Assembly (NCBI RefSeq): GCF_000429825.1
Contig: NZ_AUCP01000001.1
Coordinates: forward strand, 186,001-250,000
Source of the DNA: Cohnella thermotolerans DSM 17683
Lineage (GTDB): Bacteria > Bacillota > Bacilli > Paenibacillales > Paenibacillaceae
DNA: 64,000 nt
Reading direction: 5' to 3'
Shown here piece by piece: positions 51,337-60,493 of this stretch (its first letter is position 1; every line of letters begins with the position of its first letter). Below the pieces are notes generated by a model. That model was not told the origin of the DNA, made no database searches, and saw only the letters and a list, made by a program, of their open reading frames with translations. A program made the translations under genes and the position numbers.

Positions 51337-53216
51337 GATTCTTCCCCCCTGTTCTCTCTATCGCGCACGACGACCGACATGACCGCCGCCTGGCCTTTTT
51401 TGACGGATGTAAAAGGAGCAAAGCGCCAAGATCGAACGATGTCCGAATTGGTGATGACCATCGGCGTGGCAATGGACTTGGCTCCGCGCTTAAGCTTCTG
51501 CAGATGGAACCGGATGAGCGGCTGTCCCGGGCTTACCTCGTCGCCTTCTTTGACGAAGGCGGTGAAAATGTCGCTCAGCTGGGATGAATTGACGCCGATA
51601 TGCAAAAGCACTTCCAGCCCTTCCTTCGTTTCGATTCCGACCGCGTGCTTCGTCGGATACAAGTGGACGATCTTCCCCCCGACCGGCGCGACGAGCTCCC
51701 CTTTGTCCGGCAGAAACGCGACGCCGCGCCCGACGAGCCGCTGGGCGAAGATCGGATCGTCGACCTCCTCCAGCGGAATCATCCGGCCCTGCACGGGCGC
51801 GTGGAATTGAACCTGATGGACGTCCTGCTGCATAAGCTTCGCGATCTCTTCGCGGATCAGATCGGAGTACGTGCCGAACACGACCTGGACGTGTCCGCCC
51901 CCGAGATGGATGACCCCGGCGGCTCCGAGATGGCGAAGCGACTTCGAGTCGATGCGGCGGTCATCGGCGAGCGTCAGCCGCAGCCTCGTAATGCAGGCGT
52001 CCAGGCGGACGATGTTTTCTTTGCCTCCGAGCGCCTGCAGAACGAGCGGAGCCCGGTAAGGAATGTCGCCGGCCCAGTCGTCCAGCCGGGTCGAGTCCTC
52101 GCGGCCGGGCGTCGACAGCTGGAATTTGCGGATGCAGAGCCGGAACATGACGTAATAGACCAGGGCGACGGCGAGGCCGAGCGGGACGATCATCCAGCCC
52201 TTCCGCGAGAGGGGCAGGTTGATCAAATATTCGAGCGCTCCGGCGGAGAAGCTGAACCCGTCCCGGATGCCGAGCTCGTAGGTCAGCCACATGACCCCTC
52301 CGGAGAGGAGCGCGTGAACGAGGAATAAATAAGGCGCGACGAACAGAAACGCGAATTCCACCGGCTCGGTCACGCCGGTCAGAAACGCCGTAAGCGCAGC
52401 GACGCGGAACTGCTTCGCGATCTTCGGCTTCAAGTCCTCCCTCGCCTCGTGGATGATGGCGAAGGCGATCGCCGGCAGCGCGAACATGATGATCGGATAC
52501 AGGCCGGCCATGTACGATCCGGCGGTCGGATCGCCCGCGAAGAAGCGCGGCAGGTCGCCGAAATAAACGTTGCCGTCCGGCGTGCGGTATTCTCCGACCT
52601 GGAACCAGAACACGTGGTTCAGCAGATGGTGAAGACCGAACGCGACCAATATCCGGTGCAGGAATCCGTACAGGAAAACGCCGAAGCCGCCGGCCGAGCC
52701 GATGACGTTGCCCGATTGGGCGATCCACGAGCCGATCGTGCGGCCCGCCTCGATCATGAACCAGGAGAACAGCAGCGACACGCCGGCCATGAAGATCGGG
52801 ACGAACCGCGAACCGCCGAAAAACTGCAGCGATTCCGGCAGCTGAAGCGCCTTGAACCTTTCGCTCGCGAGGCCCGAGGCGATCCCGATGACCGCGCCCG
52901 CGAACATGGAGGGCTGAACGCCGTTCGGATCATACGTATGCGTAACGCTGGCGAAAATGATCATTCCTGTCAGTGCGGCCATGCCGGCGAACACGGACTG
53001 GTTGGCCATGCTGAGCGCGATGCCGACCGCGAACACATAGGGGACATATTGGAAAATGGCGATGCCCGCCGCATGGAGCAGCTCGGGGGCCGCCGGCCAC
53101 CCGAGCGCTTCCCAGGGAAGACGGGACAGCGCGAGGAGTATGGCGGCCGCGGGCAGCACCGTCATCGGTAGCATAAGTGCCCGGCCAAGCCGCTGGAGAT
53201 AGCCCAATCCGAACAT
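51333..53216 (-). CDS. ptsG: Glucose-type PTS permease EIICBA
   Basis: A 627-aa fused sugar transporter. EIIC (about 1-365) has eight or more helices, ALPAIAFAI and the substrate motif GVTEPVEF at 281-288. EIIB (about 385-465) has active Cys408 in LDACITRLRL. EIIA (about 475-627) has His524 and active His539 in EVLLHIG. It takes up glucose or a related sugar and phosphorylates it. ATG 53216 fits homologues; the frame continues upstream into an unrelated gene remnant. It overlaps ptsI by 4 bp. Confidence 0.95.
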   Translation of the reverse strand: MFGLGYLQRLGRALMLPMTVLPAAAILLALSRLPWEALGWPAAPELLHAAGIAIFQYVPYVFAVGIALSMANQSVFAGMAALTGMIIFASVTHTYDPNGVQPSMFAGAVIGIASGLASERFKALQLPESLQFFGGSRFVPIFMAGVSLLFSWFMIEAGRTIGSWIAQSGNVIGSAGGFGVFLYGFLHRILVAFGLHHLLNHVFWFQVGEYRTPDGNVYFGDLPRFFAGDPTAGSYMAGLYPIIMFALPAIAFAIIHEAREDLKPKIAKQFRVAALTAFLTGVTEPVEFAFLFVAPYLFLVHALLSGGVMWLTYELGIRDGFSFSAGALEYLINLPLSRKGWMIVPLGLAVALVYYVMFRLCIRKFQLSTPGREDSTRLDDWAGDIPYRAPLVLQALGGKENIVRLDACITRLRLTLADDRRIDSKSLRHLGAAGVIHLGGGHVQVVFGTYSDLIREEIAKLMQQDVHQVQFHAPVQGRMIPLEEVDDPIFAQRLVGRGVAFLPDKGELVAPVGGKIVHLYPTKHAVGIETKEGLEVLLHIGVNSSQLSDIFTAFVKEGDEVSPGQPLIRFHLQKLKRGAKSIATPMVITNSDIVRSWRFAPFTSVKKGQAAVMSVVVRDRENRGEES

Positions 53217-53261
53217 GAACCTGATACGCCCCCTTCTCTCTCTCGATGTTAAGTCTTCCGG

Positions 53262-53457
53262 GCTCTTTTTGTCAAAACAATCCGCATCGGCGAAGCCGGC
53301 TTCGCGCAGCCACCGGAGCTGATCGCCGACTTTGGCGTTCAGATCCTGCTTCCTTCTCTCCCGGGAAGCTTCGATTGCCTCGGCGCCCAGCCCGCTCGCC
53401 TCGACGCTCTCGTCCCAGCGTTCCCGGGTCGAACAGTTTTTTGACAAGATCGTTCAT
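53262..53457 (-). pseudogene. Gutted class I SAM methyltransferase gene
   Basis: The start is intact: ATG 53457 with GGGAG 9 bases upstream and codons for MNDLVKKLFD, a usual opening of a Paenibacillus methyltransferase family. After about 10 codons the frame shifts. The next frame reads ERWDESVEASGLGAEAIEAS and then QLRWLREAGFADADCF, the C-terminal end of the same family. The SAM-binding core of perhaps 450-550 bp is missing. The remnant lies directly upstream of ptsG and reads into it in one frame. Confidence 0.65.
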
Positions 53458-53499
53458 TCGAATGTCTCCCTTCGCTGGCGCCTATAACGCATTGTAGAC

Positions 53500-53528
53500 A
53501 TTGTAGCGAACGCCCTCGCCGGTTTGAA
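53500..53528 (-). promoter_or_regulatory. Candidate promoter upstream of the methyltransferase remnant and ptsG
   Basis: Minus-strand TTCAAA, 17 bp, TACAAT. No better promoter is visible between here and ptsG, so ptsG-ptsI may be transcribed from the promoter of the dead gene. Confidence 0.45.
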
Positions 53529-53565
53529 ATATATTGAAACAACAGGATTTATAGTTTTTATCTAT

Positions 53566-53588
53566 AAAAAGGAGGCGGGAACCCCGCC
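53566..53588 (-). terminator. Terminator of the CoA-binding protein gene
   Basis: A stem GGCGGG/CCCGCC followed on the minus strand by TCCTTTTT. A second hairpin CCGCCCTT-AACG-AAGGGCGG sits beside it at 53587-53606. Both lie between the palindrome pair and the promoter of the next gene. Confidence 0.65.
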
Positions 53589-53626
53589 GCCCTTAACGAA
53601 GGGCGGCCAGAGGCTCCCGCAAACGG

Positions 53627-53702
53627 CTGTAAGCCGACATTAGCGGCTTACAGATCGTCTTCGCGCCGTTTTCCGTGCTGTAAGCCGACATCGGCGGCTT
53701 AC
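53627..53702. repeat. Second pair of interspersed palindromes
   Basis: Copy one at 53627-53653 has a perfect 10-bp stem CTGTAAGCCG/CGGCTTACAG and loop ACATTAG. Copy two at 53678-53702 has stem GTAAGCCG/CGGCTTAC and loop ACATCGG. They start 51 bp apart, exactly as the pair at 10745 and 10796. They lie 20 bp past the stop of the CoA-binding protein gene. Confidence 0.75.
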
Positions 53703-53721
53703 GTGCGCTGCTGCCGGCCCG

Positions 53722-54159
53722 TCAAGAGGGCTTGCGCTTGCCTTCCGGCAGCAGAATCGAATCCTCCACCTTGATGCACCGGTCCATCACGACCGTCAGT
53801 CCGCCCTCTTGGGCGATGCGGGCCGCGTCGTCGTTCGCGATGCCGAGCTGCAGCCACAGCGCCTTCGCGCCGATGGCGACCGCTTCTTCGGCGATGGGCG
53901 GCGTGTGCTCCGGCCGGCGGAACACATTGACGATGTCGACCGGCTCCGGAATGTCTCGGAGCGACGGGTAGCTCTTCTCGCCCAGAACCGTCCGGGCGTT
54001 CGGGTTCACCGGGATGATCCGGTAGCCTTTGCGCTGCATCGCCTCGGACACCATGTGCGACGTCTTGGACGGATCTTCCGACAGGCCGACGACCGCGATC
54101 GTGTTCGACCGCTCCAGCAACTCCTTGATTTGCTCGCGGGACGGGTTCTCGAATGCCAT
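53722..54159 (-). CDS. CoA-binding domain protein (YccU type)
   Basis: A 145-aa Rossmann-fold protein: TIAVVGLSEDPSKTSHMV (nucleotide loop), GYRIIPVNPNARTVLGEKSYPSL and ALWLQLGIAND match the CoA_binding_2/YccU family. Function is unknown, and CoA binding is inferred from fold. ATG 54159 has GGAGG with 8-base spacing; a TTG at 54168 lies inside that site. aroA ends 66 bp upstream on the same strand. Confidence 0.9.
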   Translation of the reverse strand: MAFENPSREQIKELLERSNTIAVVGLSEDPSKTSHMVSEAMQRKGYRIIPVNPNARTVLGEKSYPSLRDIPEPVDIVNVFRRPEHTPPIAEEAVAIGAKALWLQLGIANDDAARIAQEGGLTVVMDRCIKVEDSILLPEGKRKPS

Positions 54160-54225
54160 GCCGACCAACCTCCGTTAAATGAGATACCGTTGCCGCGACC
54201 GGCCTGCCCGACCGCGCGACGGTTG

Positions 54226-55518
54226 TTACTTTACCCACTCGACCTGCGCGCCAAGCGCCTTCAAATGGTCGAAATAGTTCGGATACGACTTGGCGACGTG
54301 GTGCGCGTCCCGAATGCGGATCGGCTGCTTGGAGCGCAAGCCGACGACGGTCAGCGCCATAATGACGCGATGGTCGAAATGCGCGTCGATCAGGGCGCCG
54401 CCCTCGACGCCTTCCGGCCGGCCGTGGACGATGATCTCGTCGCGCTTCTCCTCGACGTTCGCGCCTGCCTTGCGAAGCTCCGCCAAGAAGTCGGTAATGC
54501 GGTCGCATTCTTTGTAGCGCAGGTTTTCGACGTTGTAGAAGCGCGACGTGCCCTCGGCGAACACGGCGGCCGCCACCATGGCGAGCACGCCGTCGGTGAA
54601 TTCGTCGCCGTCGAACTCGCCCGCGATCAGCTTGCCGTTGCCCTTGACGCGCACGACGCCGTTCTCGTGCGTCAGCGGCGCTCCCATGCTGCGGAGCACG
54701 TCGACGACGGCCCGTTCGCCCTGCTTGCTGTTCTCGAGCAGGCGGTGAACGGTCACGTCGGATTCCGTGACGGCCGCCGCCGCCAGAATGGCCGCCGAGC
54801 CCGGGTAATCGCCCTGAACGGTGTACGTCTGGGCTTTATACTGCTGCCGGCCCGGCACCCGGTACCGCATCAAGTCGGCGGAAGCTTCGACGACGATGCC
54901 CGCCTGCGCCAGCACCTCCAGCGTCTGGCCGACGACGACCTTGGATTTGAGATCGTTCAGCACTTCGATCTCGCTGTCTTCGTCCAGCAGCGGTGCGAGG
55001 AACAGAAGCGCGCTCAAATATTGCGAGCTGACGCTGCCCGACACTTGGATTTTGCCGCCGCGCGGCCGGCCGCCGCGAATCGTAATCGGCAGCCGGCCGT
55101 TCTGGTGCTCCACTTCGACGCCCATGCTTTGCAGGGCGGCGATCAGGTCGTCGTGCGGGCGCTTGCCGAGCGATTGCGGATACGCGTTCACGAAAGTCAC
55201 TTCCGGCAGCAGCGCCGCGACGGCCATCAGGAAGCGCAGCACCGCGCCGGCGTTGCCGACGTTCAGCTCCTTGACCGGGAACGGGCGCTTCCCGAACCCT
55301 TGGATGACGATCTTCTCGTCGTCCTCTTCCACCACCGCCCCGAGATCGCGAATGCAGCGTCTGAGCGCGTCGCTGTCCTCGCTGTGCGCCGGGAAGCGAA
55401 TCGTGCTCGTGCCTTCCGCGAGAGCCGCGACGAGCAGGTAGCGGGTCGTATAATTTTTGGACGATAGCGCTTGAATTTCTCCTTGCAGCCTGGCGGTTGG
55501 CGTTACGATCATGTCCAT
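54226..55518 (-). CDS. aroA: 3-phosphoshikimate 1-carboxyvinyltransferase (EPSP synthase)
   Basis: A 430-aa shikimate-pathway enzyme joining PEP to shikimate 3-phosphate. It has SSKNYTTRYLLVAALAEG at the N-terminus, NVGNAGAVLRFLMAVAAL with the glyphosate-contact region, SGSVSSQYLSALL, and a catalytic FTDGVLAMVAAAV with YKECDRI and DHRVIMAL near the C-terminus. ATG 55518 has AAGGAGCG 11 bases upstream. aroK lies 416 bp upstream on the same strand, separated by a rhodanese gene on the opposite strand. Confidence 0.93.
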   Translation of the reverse strand: MDMIVTPTARLQGEIQALSSKNYTTRYLLVAALAEGTSTIRFPAHSEDSDALRRCIRDLGAVVEEDDEKIVIQGFGKRPFPVKELNVGNAGAVLRFLMAVAALLPEVTFVNAYPQSLGKRPHDDLIAALQSMGVEVEHQNGRLPITIRGGRPRGGKIQVSGSVSSQYLSALLFLAPLLDEDSEIEVLNDLKSKVVVGQTLEVLAQAGIVVEASADLMRYRVPGRQQYKAQTYTVQGDYPGSAAILAAAAVTESDVTVHRLLENSKQGERAVVDVLRSMGAPLTHENGVVRVKGNGKLIAGEFDGDEFTDGVLAMVAAAVFAEGTSRFYNVENLRYKECDRITDFLAELRKAGANVEEKRDEIIVHGRPEGVEGGALIDAHFDHRVIMALTVVGLRSKQPIRIRDAHHVAKSYPNYFDHLKALGAQVEWVK

Positions 55519-55632
55519 GCCTGAAAAACGCTCCTTCTGGTTTAGGTGATAGATAGGCAGCCGCGCCCGATTTGACAGCCCGACGGGCCGTTCTTTATGA
55601 TGAATGCAGGATAAGGAAAGGAGGCTTCCTCC

Positions 55633-55932
55633 ATGAGTTACAAGACGACTACGGTCGAACAATTGAAAGCCAGACTCGACGCCGGCGAGAAGCCGGTGCT
55701 GATCGACGTCCGCGAGGACGAGGAAGTCGCCCAGGGGATGATCGAAGGCGCCATCCACATTCCGATGGGCCAAATCCCCGATCGGCTGGACGAAATTCCC
55801 CGCGACAAGGAAGTCATCTTCATCTGCCGGAGCGGCAACCGCAGCGGCAGAGTGTGCGAATTCCTGTCCGCGCAAGGGTACGACCGCACCGTCAACATGC
55901 TCGGCGGCATGCTGGCCTGGGACAGCCTGTAA
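55633..55932 (+). CDS. Rhodanese domain protein
   Basis: A 99-aa single-domain sulfurtransferase. The active-site loop is ICRSGNRSGRV with Cys at about residue 65, and LIDVREDEEVAQGMIEGAIHIP carries the CH2A-like motif. It probably moves sulfane sulfur. ATG has GAAAGGAGG upstream. The gene is tightly wedged against aroK: the two stop codons are 1 bp apart, on opposite strands. Confidence 0.93.
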   Translation: MSYKTTTVEQLKARLDAGEKPVLIDVREDEEVAQGMIEGAIHIPMGQIPDRLDEIPRDKEVIFICRSGNRSGRVCEFLSAQGYDRTVNMLGGMLAWDSL

Positions 55933-55933
55933 G

Positions 55934-56488
55934 CTACATCCACCTCAGCAGCATCCCGGCGATCTCGTCCGGCGACAGGCGCGAGGTGTCGACCGTCGCG
56001 TGCGCGAAGTCGTAGGCGCGCCGGCGGGCGGCCAGCAGCGCGTCGATGCGCGCCTCCGCGTCCCCGGCCAGCAGCGGCCGGCCGGCCGCGTCGCCGCCCG
56101 CCGTCACCCGCGACAGCAGCGTCCTCTTATCCGCGGTCAGCGCGACGACCCAGCCTCCGGCCCGCATGCAGCGGCGGTTCTCCTCGCGAAGCGCGGCGCC
56201 TCCGCCGGTGGCGACGACGCGGCCGCTTCCGTCCAGCACCTCCGCCAGCACGCGGGTTTCCCAATCCCGGAACGCCGTCTCGCCCTGCTCGGCGAACAGC
56301 TCCGGAATGCTCCGGCCCGCCTGCCGGACGATCTCGTCGTCCGTATCGACGCGGGTCCAACCGAGACGTTCCGCCAGGATTCGGCTTACCGTCGATTTCC
56401 CCGTCCCCATGAATCCGACCAAAACGATGTTGCGTGGTTTGCTGAATCCGCTCAAGAACGTTTCCCCATTTCGCGTCTTTTGCTTCAC
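55934..56488 (-). CDS. aroK: Shikimate kinase
   Basis: A 184-aa P-loop kinase that phosphorylates shikimate. Walker A is GFMGTGKST (about residues 25-33), DTDDEI and the substrate residues RDWE follow, and ATGGGAAL is the shikimate-binding glycine loop; RPLLAG is in the lid. The start is GTG 56488, with only AGGT nearby, so the first 15 residues are uncertain. It is the second shikimate-pathway gene here, next but one to aroA. Confidence 0.92.
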   Translation of the reverse strand: MKQKTRNGETFLSGFSKPRNIVLVGFMGTGKSTVSRILAERLGWTRVDTDDEIVRQAGRSIPELFAEQGETAFRDWETRVLAEVLDGSGRVVATGGGAALREENRRCMRAGGWVVALTADKRTLLSRVTAGGDAAGRPLLAGDAEARIDALLAARRRAYDFAHATVDTSRLSPDEIAGMLLRWM

Positions 56489-56577
56489 CTATCATAGCAT
56501 AATGCGCATCAGGTATAAATCAAGCCTTTCTACCGTATGGATGGTAATAACTTTGATGCAAAAAGGTGATGCCCGTT

Positions 56578-56871
56578 ATGGAGTCCGCACCGAATCGCCG
56601 AACGCCCGACGCTCCCGTCGTGCCCGATACGCTCCGCCGCTTGCTGAACCCCGATTACCCGCTCCGCAGGGAAGATTTGATTTGGGCGCTCGACTATATC
56701 AAAAGAAAAGTGGCCGAAGGAGCGCCCGAATGGACGGGGCTCGATCGGCCACGGCTGCTTGCGCTTTTCGCCGCCTATGCGGATCTGGCGATGCACCTGC
56801 TCCGCCGCCAGGACTTGCACGGCCAAGACATGGAGCGTTTGCGCGCCTTGCTGTTGGACACGCTCCCCTGA
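56578..56871 (+). CDS. Small hypothetical protein (97 aa)
   Basis: I do not recognise it. It is a soluble helical protein with a Pro-rich N-terminus; residues 30-97 are helix-forming (REDLIWALDYIKRKVAEG, then LLALFAAYADLAMHLLRRQD). ATG 56578 has AAAGGTG 9 bases upstream. Codon use matches its neighbours and the ribosome site is good, so it is likely real. Its stop is 1 bp from that of the convergent gndA, and no terminator separates them. Confidence 0.65.
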   Translation: MESAPNRRTPDAPVVPDTLRRLLNPDYPLRREDLIWALDYIKRKVAEGAPEWTGLDRPRLLALFAAYADLAMHLLRRQDLHGQDMERLRALLLDTLP

Positions 56872-56872
56872 A

Positions 56873-58288
<1,416 letters not shown>

Positions 58289-58469
58289 AATTCGCTTCAT
58301 CCTTTGGTACAAGATTTTTACAATATGCCTATTGTACTCTTTTTGGCCCCGGATGAAAACATTCTTCATCGAACTTTCATGTTTGGCCCCAAGCGGCGCT
58401 CCGCCCGGGAAAAAACGGCGCGGCGCGCAACGCTTCCGCAGCCCGGTTTATCTATCCGCGCAGGTTCGC

Positions 58470-58475
58470 TATAAT
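58470..58475 (+). promoter_or_regulatory. Likely -10 box of the LOG-family gene
   Basis: A perfect TATAAT 32 bp before the ATG. The -35 region (TTTATC, 17 bp upstream) is poor. Confidence 0.45.
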
Positions 58476-58507
58476 CGTACTTGCACCGAATCGGAAGGAG
58501 AATGAGC

Positions 58508-59071
58508 ATGAACAAGGTAGCCGTTTATTGCGGATCCAGCGACGGCGCGTCGGACGCATACAAGGCCGGCGCCAGGGCGCTCGGACGCGAGCTCGCGGAG
58601 CGGGGCGTCGCGCTGGTGTACGGAGGCGCATGCGTAGGCATCATGGGCGCCGTCGCGGACGCGGTTCTGGAAGCGGGCGGACAAGCGATCGGCATTATGC
58701 CGGCTTTTCTGCAAAATCGGGAGATCGCCCACCGTGGGCTGTCGGAGCTGGTCGTCGTCGAGACGATGCACGAGCGAAAAGCCAAAATGGCCGAGCAGGC
58801 CGACGGCTTTATCGCGTTGCCGGGCGGACCGGGGACGCTGGAGGAGTTTTTCGAAATTTTCACGTGGGCCCAGCTGGGGCTTCACCGCAAGCCGTTCGGG
58901 TTGCTCAACGTGAACGGGTATTACGACCCGCTCGTCGAGCTGCTGCGCCATATGGCCAAGGAGCGCTTCATGCAGGAGCAATATTTGTCCGCAATGATCG
59001 TGGAAGAGGATCCGGCCCGGCTGCTCGACCGTTTCTCGGCCTACACGCCGCCGGCGGTGAAGACGTACTAG
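58508..59071 (+). CDS. LOG family protein (TIGR00730 type)
   Basis: A 187-aa Rossmann-fold protein with the diagnostic LPGGPGTLEEFFEIFTWAQLG motif and YGGACVGIMGAVADAV. Relatives (Bacillus subtilis YvdD, plant LONELY GUY) cleave ribose 5-phosphate from nucleoside monophosphates. The physiological substrate in bacteria is not settled. ATG 58508 has AAGGAG with 7-base spacing; ATG 58502 would add two residues. It is convergent with the ger operon. Confidence 0.93.
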   Translation: MNKVAVYCGSSDGASDAYKAGARALGRELAERGVALVYGGACVGIMGAVADAVLEAGGQAIGIMPAFLQNREIAHRGLSELVVVETMHERKAKMAEQADGFIALPGGPGTLEEFFEIFTWAQLGLHRKPFGLLNVNGYYDPLVELLRHMAKERFMQEQYLSAMIVEEDPARLLDRFSAYTPPAVKTY

Positions 59072-59138
59072 GATCGGCGCGGCGGCGAGTCTCGAACAAA
59101 CTGATCGCATTGCTTTCCGACCCCGTGCATCCGTTTTT

Positions 59139-60248
59139 TCACCCCTTTGCCGCCGTTCCCCGCCATCGTTTTTGCACCCAGGCAAGACAGAGCAGCAGCA
59201 TCGGAACGATCACGAACATCGTCATAGCGGAAAACGTCACGGACGTCGATATCGAAAAAGTTAATTTCTGAAGATCGGGCGCAACCCACATGCTGCTCAA
59301 CGTCACCAGAAGGCCGATCGGGAACACGATCGGGCGATAATCGGACAGGTTCATCCATTGGGCGGCGCCAAGAACGGTCACGTAAAAAAAGACGCATATT
59401 TTCACGAACGCGCCCAACACCCAGATGGCCATGAATATCGCCTCCAGATGGGTAAAAAACTCAGCCAGATTGATGTACCTCGCCAAAATTAGAAACGGAT
59501 AAGTATAGCCGCCCGTTATGTCCCCGAGAAGCATCAGCGTCGCCAGATTGGCAACGACCAGTGTCAGAACGATCATCAACAAAGCAATCAGAACGCTTGT
59601 TTTCGCCTTTTTTTGATCGGCTACAAGAGGGAGCAAAAACGAGGCGCTGATCAGTTCGCTGAACCAGGTTTGCAGGACGAAAGCGCCTGCAAGCGAAGGC
59701 GTTATCCCATTTGCCATGATCGGGAACATATTCGGCACACGCAGATCCGGAATGATCGGAATAATGATGAATAAAAACAGCGTAACAAAGGCGGGAAGCA
59801 AAAGTTCGGCGAATCTCCCCACAATTTCGACGCCTCCGCGTACGGCGATGGCGCAAACCAGCACCATGCTGCCCGACACCACAATGAGCGGCGTAGTAAA
59901 CAGGAAGGAGCCTACCACGAATTCGCCGTATTCCCGCAAAATAATCCCGATGAGATATAAATAATAAAGCAGGAAAAGGGCTCCCAGCAATTTTCCGGGC
60001 AACCGGCCGATGACGGCTTCGCACGCCTGGACGATATTGCGTCCGGGATATATCGCGTGGAGCCGAAATACGGCATAAAGGGTAATCAATCCGCAAAACG
60101 CCCAAATCGGCGAAATCCACATATCCTGCTTCGCAAATTTGAACGTAATCGCAGGCGTGGTGAGAATCGCCGTCGGGGTAATGGCCAAATAGATCATTCT
60201 GCCCATTTGAAAGGCGGAAATTCTCCCTTTCTCAACCATCTTCCTCAT
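59139..60248 (-). CDS. Spore germination receptor B subunit (GerB family)
   Basis: A 369-aa membrane protein of the GerB/APC-like spore permease family with about ten helices. It begins KGRISAFQMGRMIYLAITPTAILT and includes LYYLYLIGIILREYGEF. B subunits form the ligand-binding membrane part of nutrient germinant receptors in the spore inner membrane. The ATG at 60248 overlaps the stop of the small D-type gene (ATGA), which supports this start over ATG 60239. It is last in the operon; no clear terminator is seen before the convergent LOG gene. Confidence 0.94.
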   Translation of the reverse strand: MRKMVEKGRISAFQMGRMIYLAITPTAILTTPAITFKFAKQDMWISPIWAFCGLITLYAVFRLHAIYPGRNIVQACEAVIGRLPGKLLGALFLLYYLYLIGIILREYGEFVVGSFLFTTPLIVVSGSMVLVCAIAVRGGVEIVGRFAELLLPAFVTLFLFIIIPIIPDLRVPNMFPIMANGITPSLAGAFVLQTWFSELISASFLLPLVADQKKAKTSVLIALLMIVLTLVVANLATLMLLGDITGGYTYPFLILARYINLAEFFTHLEAIFMAIWVLGAFVKICVFFYVTVLGAAQWMNLSDYRPIVFPIGLLVTLSSMWVAPDLQKLTFSISTSVTFSAMTMFVIVPMLLLCLAWVQKRWRGTAAKG

Positions 60249-60487
60249 CCGCTCCTTTCCTGGGTTAAATTCTCGATCATCTTTACCAATGGTTTATATA
60301 AAGCGTCGAGGCATTGCGTAGGCCCCGGCGTCTCCGGATAGAAAACGAGCCAGGAAGCCAAGAGGCCTCCCAGGACGGCAATGGCGGCAAAAGCGGTTTT
60401 CTCCTTCTTCCCTTTCGTTTTCGGCCATTCGTACGCAGCCATCAGAGCCAAAAGCGCCGCGATCCCCAGAACCGCCGTCCATTTCAT
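60245..60487 (-). CDS. Small two-helix membrane protein, likely germinant receptor D subunit
   Basis: An 80-aa protein with two predicted helices (residues 3-19 and 32-49) joined by a basic KTKGKKEK loop, and a polar tail. Some Bacillus ger operons carry a D gene for a two-helix protein of about this size that changes receptor function; size, topology and place in the operon fit. It sits between the C and B genes and overlaps B by 4 bp. GAGGTGAG lies 5-7 bases before the ATG. Sequence identity to known D subunits was not tested. Confidence 0.78.
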   Translation of the reverse strand: MKWTAVLGIAALLALMAAYEWPKTKGKKEKTAFAAIAVLGGLLASWLVFYPETPGPTQCLDALYKPLVKMIENLTQERSG

Positions 60488-60493
60488 TTTTGC

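Noticed and set aside
53217-53447. A 77-residue N-terminal extension of PtsG
   Set aside because: These residues match the end of a methyltransferase family rather than any EIIC, and the ATG at 53216 matches the normal EIIC start.
53627-53702. The second palindrome pair as ordinary terminators
   Set aside because: No T-runs follow either hairpin on either strand, and a separate terminator with T5 lies at 53566-53588.
59072-59138. A terminator between the LOG gene and the ger operon
   Set aside because: The 67-bp gap shows no stem with a T-run on either strand.
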